A DNA stretch of 64,000 nt from Bathynomus jamesi (lineage: Eukaryota; Arthropoda; Malacostraca; Isopoda; Cirolanidae): NCBI GenBank assembly GCA_023014485.1, contig JAJOZX010001736.1, positions 694,501 through 758,500 on the forward strand, in the 5' to 3' direction. A program made the translations under genes and the position numbers. Positions 44,142 through 53,956 of the stretch are shown one piece after another; positions within the stretch are counted from its first letter, which is position 1; every line of letters begins with the position of its first letter. The notes beneath the pieces are model-generated. The model saw only the letters and a program-made list of their open reading frames with translations, did no database searches and had not been told where the DNA came from.

Positions 44142-45115
44142 TTATCAAGCTAAAGACGCAAGTAGTATAAAGGACAAATTTAAAAATTTTAAAACGAAGA
44201 TATACAAATCTTTTGGACGCCTGCATACAGATTTCACATCCCAGGAAAAGTTGCTTGTGAATGGGGTGGATATGAAAATAAAGCTCACCAGCGCGAATCC
44301 CGAGATCTGTTTAAATCTGGATGCTGATCAAGAAAAGGGAGCAAAACCCGTTGCGGTTCACATTATGGAGACATACCTCCGCGTACGTCGAGTGAAATTA
44401 AGTTCACCAAAATAAATAGAAATTGAGAAAAATTTACTACACGCCACAGTAAAATACCCAATTAACAGAGTACAGGTCAAACTATACACGGTGCCAGCAG
44501 GGTTGGCATCGAAACGGATAGAAAAAAAAGATAGAAAACATAGCCCTGGAAAATCTACCTAAAAGGATATTAATTGGAATGCAGGAACACAATTCGGTGA
44601 ATGGAAAATATAAAAAGAATGTCTTTAAATTCGGGAATTTCGGCCTTAAAAATATAACTCTATACGTTAATGGCGTTGCGTTGAGAGGAACATTGGATAC
44701 GGACTATTCATCAGACGCTGTGTTACCGCTTTGCGCGAGAGCATATAGTAATCTGGCCCATATTGCAGGTGATTGTGATGAGCTCGGGATTGGGGTAACG
44801 CAGAAAGAATTCATTGATCAATTTAACCTTTATCCGTTTGACATCACACCTGACTTAAGTGTGTATTTACACTAGCAGATAAGTCCACAACAGAGTGGAA
44901 ACATCTCAGTTAGATTGGAATTCGCCAAGTCTATAGACGCGCCTATAAGTGTACTAGTTTACCTCGAGTCACAAGCCCTAATAGAAGTTGACAGATTTAG
45001 GAGCATTGTCACTGACTTTTAAAAAATGGATGCGAATACACTTCAGAGAGTAATGAATAGTGAACGAATCACACGTTCCAAATTTATCGGTGTTTGCGAA
45101 GAATGAATCATTGAA
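44142..45115 (+). pseudogene. Second Polinton fragment: capsid C-terminus and protease start
   Basis: Parallels 54830-53880 of the main locus in opposite orientation. The first part reads KLLVNGVDMKIKL and RVRRVKLSSPK, then a shift, then NFGLKNITLYVNGV, a decayed middle and LIEVDRFRS. A stop is followed at once by ATG at about 45027 and DANTLQ/ITRSKFIG of the protease N-terminus. Frameshifts and stops occur near 44412, 44520, 44690 and 44872. Homology stops in the protease near 45115. It is therefore a truncated copy of the same element type, not a tandem part of it. Confidence 0.82.
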
Positions 45116-45163
45116 ATTATCAGCAATGCTAACCACTACACCACCTAGGCGCATATATAATAT

Positions 45164-45196
45164 ATAAGGGGTAATATATGATATATTACCCCTTAT
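45164..45196. repeat. 33-bp near-perfect palindrome
   Basis: ATAAGGGGTAATATAT, a single central G, then its complement. Could extrude as a cruciform or be the centre of a small foldback. No terminator context. Confidence 0.75.
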
Positions 45197-45199
45197 TTA

Positions 45200-45370
45200 T
45201 CACTGAGACGGCTGGCTCAGAACAATCCCAGAGGAGCGGGCCGTACCTGGCTATGTGAGGTGGAGAGTACAAGAAACCAACTCTCTACTTCACCAGGCCA
45301 ACTCGAGAGGAGGGACGATAAACTTGACCTTCGTGAAATGAGGCATCATCGCACGGAACATTTGAAAGGT
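45200..45370. repeat. Dispersed repeat, inverted copy of 19860-20035
   Basis: GTACCTGGCTATGTGAGGTG, CTTCACCAGGCCAACTCGAG and GACCTTCGTGAAATGAGGC match the complement of the 19.9-kb copy. It is followed by an (AT)n run. Confidence 0.6.
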
Positions 45371-45373
45371 ATA

Positions 45374-45426
<53 letters not shown>

Positions 45427-45428
<2 letters not shown>

Positions 45429-45545
45429 ACACACAGACCGTGCATGGAACAAGGAACTCTTCTGGGAAAATTAAATCCACTATAGTCCGAATAAGTAACG
45501 GTAAATGACAAACACTATAGTTTTTTCCTTTTTCATGATGTTAGC
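45427..45545. repeat. LTR fragment of the 49-50 kb family
   Basis: ACACACAGACCGTGCATGGA through TTTTCATGATG matches the first 115 bases of the LTR at 49162. Flanked by (AT)n. Confidence 0.8.
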
Positions 45546-45559
45546 TATGATGTTTCATG

Positions 45560-45599
<40 letters not shown>

Positions 45600-45600
<1 letters not shown>

Positions 45601-46069
45601 TTAGTTTCTCTATTTTAATTCAAAGTGTTTATTTAATATTTTATTAACTGTAATTAAAATGGTTTTTCTCATTTAAATTTTTGGTTTTCGAAATAGGCCT
45701 ATCTCTGATTGGAAAAATAAAAAATTTCTATCACCTTCATTTATTATTTGAAGAGTAAATTTCAAAATACCAAAATAAAAAATAATTTTTAACAAATTTT
45801 ATTTCACTCAAAAGATTATAAAAATATAATTTAATTATAAGAAAAATTTATAATACTCTTTTTTTTAATTATTAGATTTAAAACAAATTATAATGTCTCG
45901 TTTTTGTTCAAAACAAATTATATAATTGAGGTACACACTATCAATCATAATAGTAATATTTACAGTATGTGGATTTACTATTTATATTTCAGTATTATTT
46001 TTTATACTTAAAATATATTTTACTTTTGAAAGTAAATTATAAAGTCTTAATTTCCTACTTTCATATTGG
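45600..46069. other. No gene seen
   Basis: Very AT-rich (poly-A and poly-T words), stops in all frames. Confidence 0.45.
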
Positions 46070-46236
46070 GTGGCCACCAGTGATATAGGACTCGAAACCG
46101 GTCTCGGGCTCGGTAGTTTCGACTACATCACTGATGGCCACAAAGTCCCTTTGCGTGAAAAACAAAAGCAATATACTGTAATTTACTGTAATGTTGTTAT
46201 ATCACTGCAAAGGGACTTTGTGGCCACTTTGGACAT
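46070..46236. repeat. Foldback with 20-bp perfect arms
   Basis: TGGCCACAAAGTCCCTTTGC at 46135-46154 and its exact inverse at 46207-46226. Upstream GTGGCCACCAGTGATATAGG is mirrored loosely by CATCACTGATGGCCAC, and GGACTCGAAACCGG resembles PLE-terminus text. The 68-codon ORF across it is not called. Confidence 0.6.
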
Positions 46237-46363
46237 AAAAAGAATTAATTTCTTACGAAATATTCATGATATATAAAAAAGAATTTAAAAAATTTTGTGA
46301 AGCACTTGGAAATTATATGGAATTCAATCATAAAATAATAAAGTGGTAACATTTATTAAATAA

Positions 46364-46978
46364 TTAAGAGTAGGATTCGACGTGACGCCCATCAGTATCC
46401 CTGCACAGCTCAAATCGTTCCGCAGCATTTCTAAACACATTCTGGAGCATTTGCGGGGTTATGTTATCTGCAGCAGTTCGTATACGTGTACGTAAGTTTT
46501 CAAGACTCGTAATCTTCGTCTGATAGACGTGCGATTTGATAAAGCCCCATGCAAAGAATTCTAAAGGGGTTAAATCTGGTGATCTCGCTGGCCAAGGTCT
46601 GTTGCTTCCGCGTCCGATCCAGCGATTTGGAAAACGTCCATTTAGATAATCATGAACAATTTTGGCATAGTGACAAGGAGCACCATCATGTTGATAGACG
46701 ACGGTACTAACAATCCTATCCCCAATCAGCTGAGGTTCAAGGAATTGCTGCAACATGTCCAGATAAATAAGCCCCGTAACTGTAGCTTCAGCAAAGAAAA
46801 AAGGACCATAAACCTTAGATTTTGTTAAACCCATCCAGACATTAACTTTAGGTGAGTCTCTTTCCCAATTTTGGACGAAATCATTCGGTCTTTCATCTGC
46901 CCAAATTCGACAGTTATGGCGATTTACTTTTGCACACGTATGGAAAGTGGCTTCATCACTAAAGAGAATGTTGTCCAT
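46364..46978 (-). pseudogene. DD41D-type mariner transposase, catalytic domain only
   Basis: Open frame of 204 codons with LFSDEATFHTC, YQHDGAPCH and SPDLTPLEFFAWG. The third catalytic residue is glutamate instead of aspartate, at the usual 41-residue spacing. Closest in-window relative is 7881-8921 (shared KSKVYGPFFFAEATVTG). The helix-turn-helix half and both terminal repeats are missing; sequence diverges at 46981. Confidence 0.87.
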
Positions 46979-46979
46979 T

Positions 46980-47214
46980 AAATTACACTGCCCAACACCA
47001 ATTTTGCTGATTTAATTTTAACACCTGTTTTTAGGTAAATTTGGTGTGCTGATTTAAAAAATCACCTTAGTTTTTGCCTATCACGTCAGGTTTTCGAGCA
47101 ATCAAATACGGATATTTTGGAGATATCGCATTTTGGCAGGGTTATGCCCAATTTTTTTCTTTTCAAAAAATAAGTTTTTACATACACACACATACATATA
47201 TATATATATAATAT
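46980..47214. other. No gene recognised
   Basis: CAACACCAATTTTGCTGATT occurs with its inverse-like AAATTTGGTGTGCTGATTTA. A small inverted repeat is possible; an AT run follows at 47198-47218. Confidence 0.35.
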
Positions 47215-47767
47215 ATAAAATGCAAACCCACGAGGAAAAAGAAAAATGATTCCAAGGCCTTTTCATGTATTCAGAAGTACACCTCGTCAGGGAATGAAGG
47301 GAGAAGGTGACGGAAAAATAAAAAGATTAGCACATGATTAACAAAAGTTAATTAGAGGCAAAAGGTATTTTAACAGGATATTGTCAATTTTATACATTCC
47401 CGCGCTGTTATTGAAATTATTTTCAAAATGGATAAATGCACATTCTAGAATAATCAATTTCCTTAGGAAGTGTTATAGTGAAAAAGTCATCCCAAAATCC
47501 TTGCTTGGAAAACGATACCGTATGTTGGACGTTACATCGTTTGGTGACACCGAAAGAATTATTTTAAAGAAACATATTAATATAGCCCGCATCGAAGTGA
47601 AGAACGCCTTCACAGAGTCCAAAGTAAGAAAAGATATATTGTTTCCACCGTTCCTCTTGCTTGGAGAAGTACACTTTTGGACGATATTTACAACTTACGT
47701 AGAAGGCAGAACTCAGAACAGAAAATTAAACAATAGACTGGACGATTTAATTCGTAATAATTACTGA
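47215..47767 (+). pseudogene. Penelope-like element 5' fragment
   Basis: Starts with the pseudo-LTR seen in the 37.4-kb palindrome (ATGCAAACCCACGAGGAAAA, CAGAAGTACACCTCGTCAGG). A 128-codon frame (47381-47767) follows with VIPKSLLGKR, RIILKKHINIAR and a NNRLDDLIR tail. This is homologous to the N-terminal domain of the Penelope at 15.7-16.1 kb (LPKSLLPIR, LILKKHIEI). RT and endonuclease are absent. Confidence 0.75.
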
Positions 47768-48029
47768 ACTAAAAAAGTGATTTTAGTAACATTATATATA
47801 TTGCGACGAGTGAGTAATATTATATATATTGCGACCAGTGAGATGGCGCAACTGGCGTGTTATCGTGATGAAGCATCCATTCTCCGGACTCACTTCTGCG
47901 GCCGTTTCCTCCGAACTGCTCCACGTAGAATAGCCCGGATAATGTGGTTGGTTGTGTTTTTGATCGGATGCACGCAATATAACTCAGGATGAGAGGCCAG
48001 TAGTATAGCCGCAAAAGGGGAGAGTGCAA

Positions 48030-48620
48030 GAATGTTGCAAGTGATGACGTAATGTTGCAAAAGGGGTGGGGTGTTACAAAGGGGGGTGAGGTGTTGCAAA
48101 GGGGGGTGGGGGTGGGGGGTTGCAAAATTTTTTTTTTTTTAAAAGTACAAAAGAAGAAAAAAGAAAGAAAAAAAAGAATACTGGCCTTTGTTGCCAACCT
48201 AGGTTGCAAGGGGCATGCAACTTGGGGGCCTCCCCCAAGCTATTCCCCCCAAAGGACCAGAGAGAAAGGAGGAGAGAAAGGAGGAGAGGTGTTCACCTGG
48301 CAGGAGCCAAGTGCACATTAAGACTTCAGCCGAGTAGGCGTTGTTTTATAGGCTCCTAATCAGCCAGAATCAGCCAGTTGACTGAGCCAAGGGGGGAGGG
48401 TTACACCTGAAGGAGAGAGAGACGCCTGAAGGAGAGAGAGACACCTGTAGGAGAGAGAGACGCCTGAAGGAGAGAGAGAGACACCTGTAGGAGAGAGAGA
48501 GGAGTTCTCCCCCAAGTCATTTTCGTTTTCCTAACCTAAGAGGCCACTAAGGGGTTTTACCAAAGGGCCTGAAAGAGAAGGACCAGAGGTCCTTGCTCGG
48601 CCGGGAGCCGAGCTTGAATG
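48030..48620. repeat. Uncharacterised GC-rich repeat block, inverse of 1.4-1.9 kb
   Basis: ATGTTGCAA units with GGGGTG runs, GTTGCAAGGGGCATGCAACT, CCTCCCCCAAGCTATTCCCC and, at the far end, AAGGACCAGAGGTCCTTGCT and a CTCGGCCGGGAGCCGAG palindrome. The order is the inverse of the left copy. Confidence 0.6.
48405..48510. repeat. 22-bp minisatellite
   Basis: About five units of GACRCCTGWAGGAGAGAGAG inside the block above. Confidence 0.85.
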
Positions 48621-48654
48621 AGTCTTTCACCAACTTCGCGGTCTTTTATAAGCC

Positions 48655-48800
48655 TCTATTCTGGCTGAGTTGCCAGATAGCGCAATGTATTCAGTTGCTG
48701 AGTTGTCAGATCACGCCATGTATTCAGGTGCTGTATTGTCAGATCGCACCATGTATGCAGTTGCTGAGTTGTCAGATCACGCCATGAATCCAATTAAATT
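48655..48800. repeat. About 37-bp tandem repeats
   Basis: Four units of GCTGAGTTGTCAGATCACGC/CATGTATTCAGTT, complementary in sense to the GGCAACTCAGCC units at 1188-1420. A TATAAAAG-type box in reverse (TCTTTTATAAGC, about 48642-48653) sits at the edge. Bases 48800-49161 are AT-rich without a gene. Confidence 0.7.
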
Positions 48801-49161
48801 CTGTTTAAATACACCTTTATTAATTGCATACCTTTCCAGTTTTTTTTTGCAATGATCGGATTGCTAGATATATATTATTATGCTATATATATACACATTC
48901 TTTTAAACATCTTATGTTGGGTAAATATATATATATATATAATATATATATATATATATTATTTATTTTATATCATTTAATTTTAGTTTAGAAGCAAATT
49001 TAACTTGAACTTCATTGAACTTGAAGTTAAAGAAACAAATAACATAGTTTACCTTCGAAAACTTGATAATAGAAAATAATTAATTTTATGGTTAACTAGT
49101 TTATTTCGTTTACTATGTATATACACAGTCTTTTAAACAGCTTATGATACATATATATATA

Positions 49162-50515
49162 TGTTAAACACAGACCGTGCATGGCACAAGGAACTCTTCT
49201 GGGAAAATTAAATCCACTATAGTCCGAATAAGTAATGATAAATGACAAATACCATAGTTTTTTTCCTTTTTCATGATTTTAGCCCGACGTGGGCAACGGG
49301 TCTCTCGCAAAGAGATCCCATAAATATAGCTTCCCTCACCAGCTATCTGCAAAGCAGACAGGATCCAGCTTTGGGACGTGGATCTAGGGTTTAAAGCAAA
49401 CCTAGATCCCACTCAGAACCTCTATATAAGTAAAAGACTCGTTGCATTCACGTCGTGTTGAATAAATCAAAGAAAAAGGGGGTAACTATTGTATTTTTAG
49501 CCAAAAAAAAACAAAACTTAAACCTCAACCGGGACATTGAGCGTCCACTTTTCAAGGCACGAAACACGTCCGTTTAGTATACACAAACTCAGAATGGTTC
49601 CCTGAGAACAATATATGTTAAACACAGACCGTGCATGGCACAAGGAACTCTTCTGGGAAAATTAAATCCACTATAGTCCGAATAAGTAATGATAAATGAC
49701 AAATACCATAGTTTTTTTCCTTTTTCATGATTTTAGCCCGACGTGGGCAACGGGTCTCTCGCAAAGAGATCCCATAAATATAGCTTCCCTCACCAGCTAT
49801 CTGCAAAGCAGACAGGATCCTGTCTGCTTTGCAGATAGCTGGTGAGGGAAGCTATATTTATGGGATCTCTTTGCGAGAGACCCGTTGCCCACGTCGGGCT
49901 AAAATCATGAAAAAGGAAAAAAACTATGGTATTTGTCATTTATCATTACTTATTCGGACTATAGTGGATTTAATTTTCCCAGAAGAGTTCCTTGTGCCAT
50001 GCACGGTCTGTGTTAACATATATTGTTCTCAGGGAACCATTCTGAGTTTGTGTATACTAAACGGACGTGTTTCGTGCCTTGAAAAGTGGACGCTCAATGT
50101 CCCGGTTGAGGTTTAAGTTTTGTTTTTTTTTTGGCTAAAAATACAATAGTTACCCCCTTTTTCTTGATTTATTCAACACGACGTGAATGCAACGAGTCTT
50201 TTACTTATATAGAGGTTCTGAGTGTAGGGATCTAGGTTTGCTTTAAACCCTAGATCCACGTCCCAAAGCTGGATCCTGTCTGCTTTGCAGATAGCTGGTG
50301 AGGGAAGCTATATTTATGGGATCTCTTTGCGAGAGACCCGTTGCCCACGTCGGGCTAAAATCATGAAAAAGGAAAAAAACTATGGTATTTGTCATTTATC
50401 ATTACTTATTCGGACTATAGTGGATTTAATTTTCCCAGAAGAGTTCCTTGTGCCATGCACGGTCTGTGTTTAACATATATTGTTCTCAGGGAACCATTCT
50501 GAGTTTGTGTATATA
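49162..50515. repeat. Palindrome of LTR copies (two direct, then inverted)
   Basis: LTR1 runs 49162-49610 with TGTT...AACA ends, a TATA box (CTATATAAG, about 49422-49430), AATAAA (about 49463) and an ATATA flank on both sides. A second direct copy begins at 49616 and is cut at 49819 in GCAGACAGGATCCTGTCTGC. From there the sequence reads back as the complement: partial LTR, TATAT, full LTR, TATAT, and the start of another to 50515. The arms are about 655 bp. The 62-codon ORF seen four times lies in the LTR and is not a recognised gene. Confidence 0.85.
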
Positions 50516-50540
50516 TATATATAATATATATATATATACA

Positions 50541-50672
50541 GTATATCTGAACTCTTTCAGCTAAAGAAGCCTTATGTATAGAATTGGTTGTGTAATAGCT
50601 GATATTAAGCTCTTTCAACATGTTCTGAAAAGCACGGCTTATAAATTCCTTCCCCATATCCAATAGCACTTC
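50541..50672 (-). pseudogene. Polinton integrase fragment
   Basis: Minus-strand MGKEFISRAFQNMLKEL and ASLAERVQ match the catalytic part of the integrase at 57.1-57.2 kb. About 130 bp survive; the ends decay abruptly. Bases 50673-51100 hold AT runs and no gene. Confidence 0.8.
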
Positions 50673-50893
50673 AAGACATTATTGTATAGAAATAAGGTAA
50701 CACAAGTACTACAAGAAATAAATCCTAAAATAATTATATAAGACCGAAGTAATGGTCTGACGTTGGGGTGAATCCTTCTGTTTATCAATTAAATAATTTT
50801 ACACACTCAATTTTCATTTCGAATATCAGTGGGGAAAAACGAACGGAAATGAAAATTTATGAAACAATTCGACCATCGTCATTCCCCAAACCC

Positions 50894-50940
<47 letters not shown>

Positions 50941-51103
50941 CTAAGTTGTATCGAGATGAAAATTTACGAAACACACATTTCCGAGAATCTGTTCAAATCG
51001 GTTCACATATTGCCAGAGGCGATTTTTTTCCGACCATAAATGACCCTTCTCACAGACAGCTTGAACAAAACCTCTCTCGACTCCATTTCTTAGATATGCC
51101 CAC

Positions 51104-51188
<85 letters not shown>

Positions 51189-51189
51189 G

Positions 51190-51707
51190 AGTTTTGTTCA
51201 AATAACGGGATATGCTTGTACGAGTTTACAATTACATCATTATTGCTCTGCATTACGCAGTATATGCGGTTTAATAATATTTCACCGCTTAAAGTATAGG
51301 GAAACCTGTACTCGATATGAAGGGCTGTCATATCGTTCAGTACTATTTTTGTTCCCACTTTACAACCGGTTGGTAAGTCATCTTTAAATACGTCTAGAAT
51401 ACAATCAAAAGCACGCACAAAGAGTTCATCGTTAGCTACATTATTAAACACAAGTTTATAAACACGCTTTTCCAATCGAGGGTTTATTTCTACCGACTCG
51501 AGCTTTTCAGTCGTGAACTCACTCAACATAGCGGCAATTGAAATAATCTTCTAAATCGTTACGACAACTGCGCGTTATATAAAGAAATAGTTCTTCAGGG
51601 TGAACGGTGTAGGTGAGCTCAGCCTTGTACCGATCAATTGCTTTGTACCAAAGTTTTATAAGAAACGCCAAATAATTGTCCCCTAGCGCAATTGGAAAGG
51701 TTTTCAC
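51190..51707 (-). pseudogene. Uncharacterised protein of the Polinton locus, frameshifted
   Basis: Two minus-strand frames overlap at 51519-51529. The upstream one (51707-51519) has LAFLIKLWYKAID and ELFLYITRSCRND. The downstream one has VYKLVFNNVANDELF, VLNDMTALHIEYRFP and LLNRIYCVMQSNNDV, then runs into (CT)n/(AT)n microsatellite. I do not recognise the family. The position beyond the protease at the end of the structural gene block suggests a late Polinton gene. Its start region is repeated four times in the tandem array upstream. Confidence 0.5.
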
Positions 51708-52100
51708 CCCACCTTAGACCCACAGTTTAACATTAGAAAATTCTGAAACCTGACTCAGTGCCAAAAGTTTTATAAGAAACACCAAATAATTGTCCCCTAG
51801 CGCAATTGGAAAGGTTTTCACCCCACCTTAGACCCACAGTTTAACATTAGAAAATTCTGAAACCTGACTCAGTGCCAAAATGAAACACCAAATAATTGTC
51901 CCCTAGCGCAATTGGAAAGGTTTTCACCCCACCTTAGACCCACAGTTTAACATTAGAAAATTCTGAAACCTGACTCAGTGCCAAATGAAACACCAAATAA
52001 TTGTCCCCTAGCGCAATTGGAAAGGTTTTCACCCCCCTTAGACCACAGTTTAACATTAGAAAATTCTGAAACCTGACTCAGTGCCAAAAGTTTTATAAAA
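51646..52100. repeat. Four tandem copies of a 105-117 bp unit
   Basis: CACCAAATAATTGTCCCCTA, GCGCAATTGGAAAGGTTTTC, CACCTTAGACCCACAGTTTA and CCTGACTCAGTGCCAAA repeat near 51665, 51780, 51886 and 51992. The first copy is the 5' part of the ORF at 51190-51707. CACCTTAGACCCACAG also matches the dispersed block at 13.5 kb. Confidence 0.88.
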
Positions 52101-52307
52101 AGGATTCTTTTTCATGAACTATACGAATCACCAAATAATTTTCAAAGGAGAATACGAGCATTAAATCTATTGGTGAAAATATATATATACGTTACTCGTC
52201 CGGTCCCGTTATAGCGGATTGGTACACGTCATAGCTCCACCCAGCTACATCGGCAGCCAATCACTACGAACATCTGGTCTTTTGGGGCGGAGCTTGGCGA
52301 TTGTGCA

Positions 52308-52315
52308 TATAAAAG
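52308..52315 (+). promoter_or_regulatory. TATA box of the leader gene
   Basis: GCATATAAAAGGGG 65 nt upstream of the Kozak-perfect ATG at 52380. A start site about 30 nt downstream would leave a short 5'UTR. A 17-codon out-of-frame uORF begins at 52358. Confidence 0.65.
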
Positions 52316-52379
52316 GGGATATTTTCAGTTTGGAGTAACAGTAGCTATTTTCGCGTCATGAATAATCATTCCCTCCACC

Positions 52380-53361
52380 ATGGACCTGTACGTCTCCCCA
52401 GACTTGTATGAAGAGAGTGATACTGCAGCATTAACGACAATTAGCCTTTTTAATGCGGTTGACCGTGATGAATTATTTACAACGCAAACCGTAGAAGACA
52501 TGTGCAGTGACGCTCCTTACAATCCGACGCAAGGGACTACCATAGAAATGTAAGTGTCTATAATTAGAATTTATATATATATATGGATGGGCTGTAGTAT
52601 CTCGTCAAATAGATACTCGCCAAAAATGTCAATCAATGTTATTTTGTTACCCCATTATGCTAAAATCGAAATTTTATGGCATTCAATGTTATTCTTCGAA
52701 CCAAAGATATCTTCACATAATGGGGAACTGTCTGTATACTCTGTATATGTTTTAAAAGCATTATTCCTTTAAGGTCCGATGAGGATTTGACACGTGTTAT
52801 ACAATCTTTTGAAGAATCTCGGAATACGGGGGATATACTGAACAGTCAACAATGTCACACATCCTCCACCATGGACCTGTACGTCTCCCCGGAATTGTAT
52901 GAAGAACGTGATACTGCAGCATTAACCGCAATTAGTCTTTTCAATGCGATTGACCGTGGCGAATTATTTTCAACGCAAACCGTAGAAGATATTTGCAGTG
53001 ACGCTCCTTACAATCCGACGCAAGGGACTACCATAGAAATGTAAGTGTCTATAATTAGAATTTTTATATATATATGGAGAGTTGTAGTATCTCGTCAAAT
53101 AGATACTCGCCAAAAATGTCAATCAATATTATTTGGTTATCCCCATTATGCTAAAATCGAAATTTTTATGGCATTCAATGTTATTCCTCGAACCAAAGAT
53201 ATCTTCACATAATGGGGAACTGTCTGTATACTCTGTATATGTTTTAAAAGCATTATTCCTTTAAGGTCCGATGAGGATTTGACACGTGTTATACAATCTT
53301 TTGAAGAATCTCGGAATAGGGAGGATATACTAATCAGTCAACAATGTCACACCGAAATAAT
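52380..53361 (+). CDS. Spliced leader gene with tandemly duplicated exons
   Basis: ATG at 52380 in CCACCATGG context. Exon 1 is 52380-52549 (MDLYVSPDLYEESD to GTTIE), donor GTAAGT. The intron is 52550-52773 (ends TTCCTTTAAG). Exon 2 is 52774-53040 (SDEDLTRVIQSFEES, then a second MDLYVSPELYEERD to GTTIE), donor GTAAGT at 53041. Exon 3 is 53266-53361, followed by a third GTAAGT at 53362. All junctions are phase 2, and exons 2 and 3 are multiples of three (267, 96). A 491-bp tandem duplication, with breakpoints in 5'UTR and exon 2, made the repeat. The protein is acidic and unrecognised. A candidate next exon is the polymerase at 59348. Confidence 0.7.
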
Positions 53362-53486
53362 GTAAGTGTTTTTCGATCTTTTTGGGATAAGAAGACACAA
53401 TATATTTTCATAAATTTATTAAATGAAAGAAATCAGTACAATAAACAACTACAGAATATATCGTTACAAATATACGAACAAAAACA

Positions 53487-53955
53487 TTATAATATACAAC
53501 GAGTACGTACAATTGGAAAACGGTTTTTTATCTGTCTGCATACCATTTCATCGTTTCGGCGAGTGTGACACGGGTCAAATAAATTTAAAAAATTTATAAA
53601 TTCTTTATCATTTGACATATGCATGAGAAATGAGACGCAGTACATTCCGCAAACATTAGTAAAATATCCTTGCATGCGAAATGGGGTCCACACAACTTCG
53701 GGAATATGTAACTGAGCGAGAAATTTTACAATAATAGGGTCACTCCAGGGTTGAGTACCGAGTGAATCAAAATAGTACAGGCGCTCTCTATTTTTAAAAT
53801 AGACAGCGATCCAGTGAATCCCTTCATTACCGATGATGTCTGTGTTCGACTACCGCATTCTCGCGTACTTGGCAAACTCAATGTTTCGCAAACACGCCGA
53901 TAAATTTGGAACGTGTGACTCGCTCCATTACTTTCTGAAGTGTATTAGCATCCAT
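53487..53955 (-). pseudogene. Polinton adenain-like cysteine protease, broken
   Basis: ATG at 53955, two bases from the capsid stop codon. The N-terminus TRSKFIGVFA is followed by a shift and a stop near 53850. The catalytic region then reads GIHWIAVYF (His), YYFDSLG (Asp), TPFRMQG (Gln region) and NVCGMYCVSF (Cys). This is the adenovirus-protease-like (Ulp1-fold) maturation protease of Maverick/Polinton elements, which would cleave capsid precursors. The C-terminal ORF runs to 53487. All catalytic residues remain visible, but the N-terminal breaks inactivate it. Confidence 0.85.
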
Positions 53956-53956
53956 T

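Noticed and set aside
47820..48359. ORFs on both strands in the 48-kb repeat block
   Set aside because: Low-complexity and overlapping; the region is explained as inverted GC-rich repeats.
49164..50473. A conserved 62-82 codon ORF in four copies, MQIAGEGSYIYGISL
   Set aside because: It lies inside LTR copies, its conservation is explained by recent duplication of the DNA, and it is read in both orientations of a palindrome.
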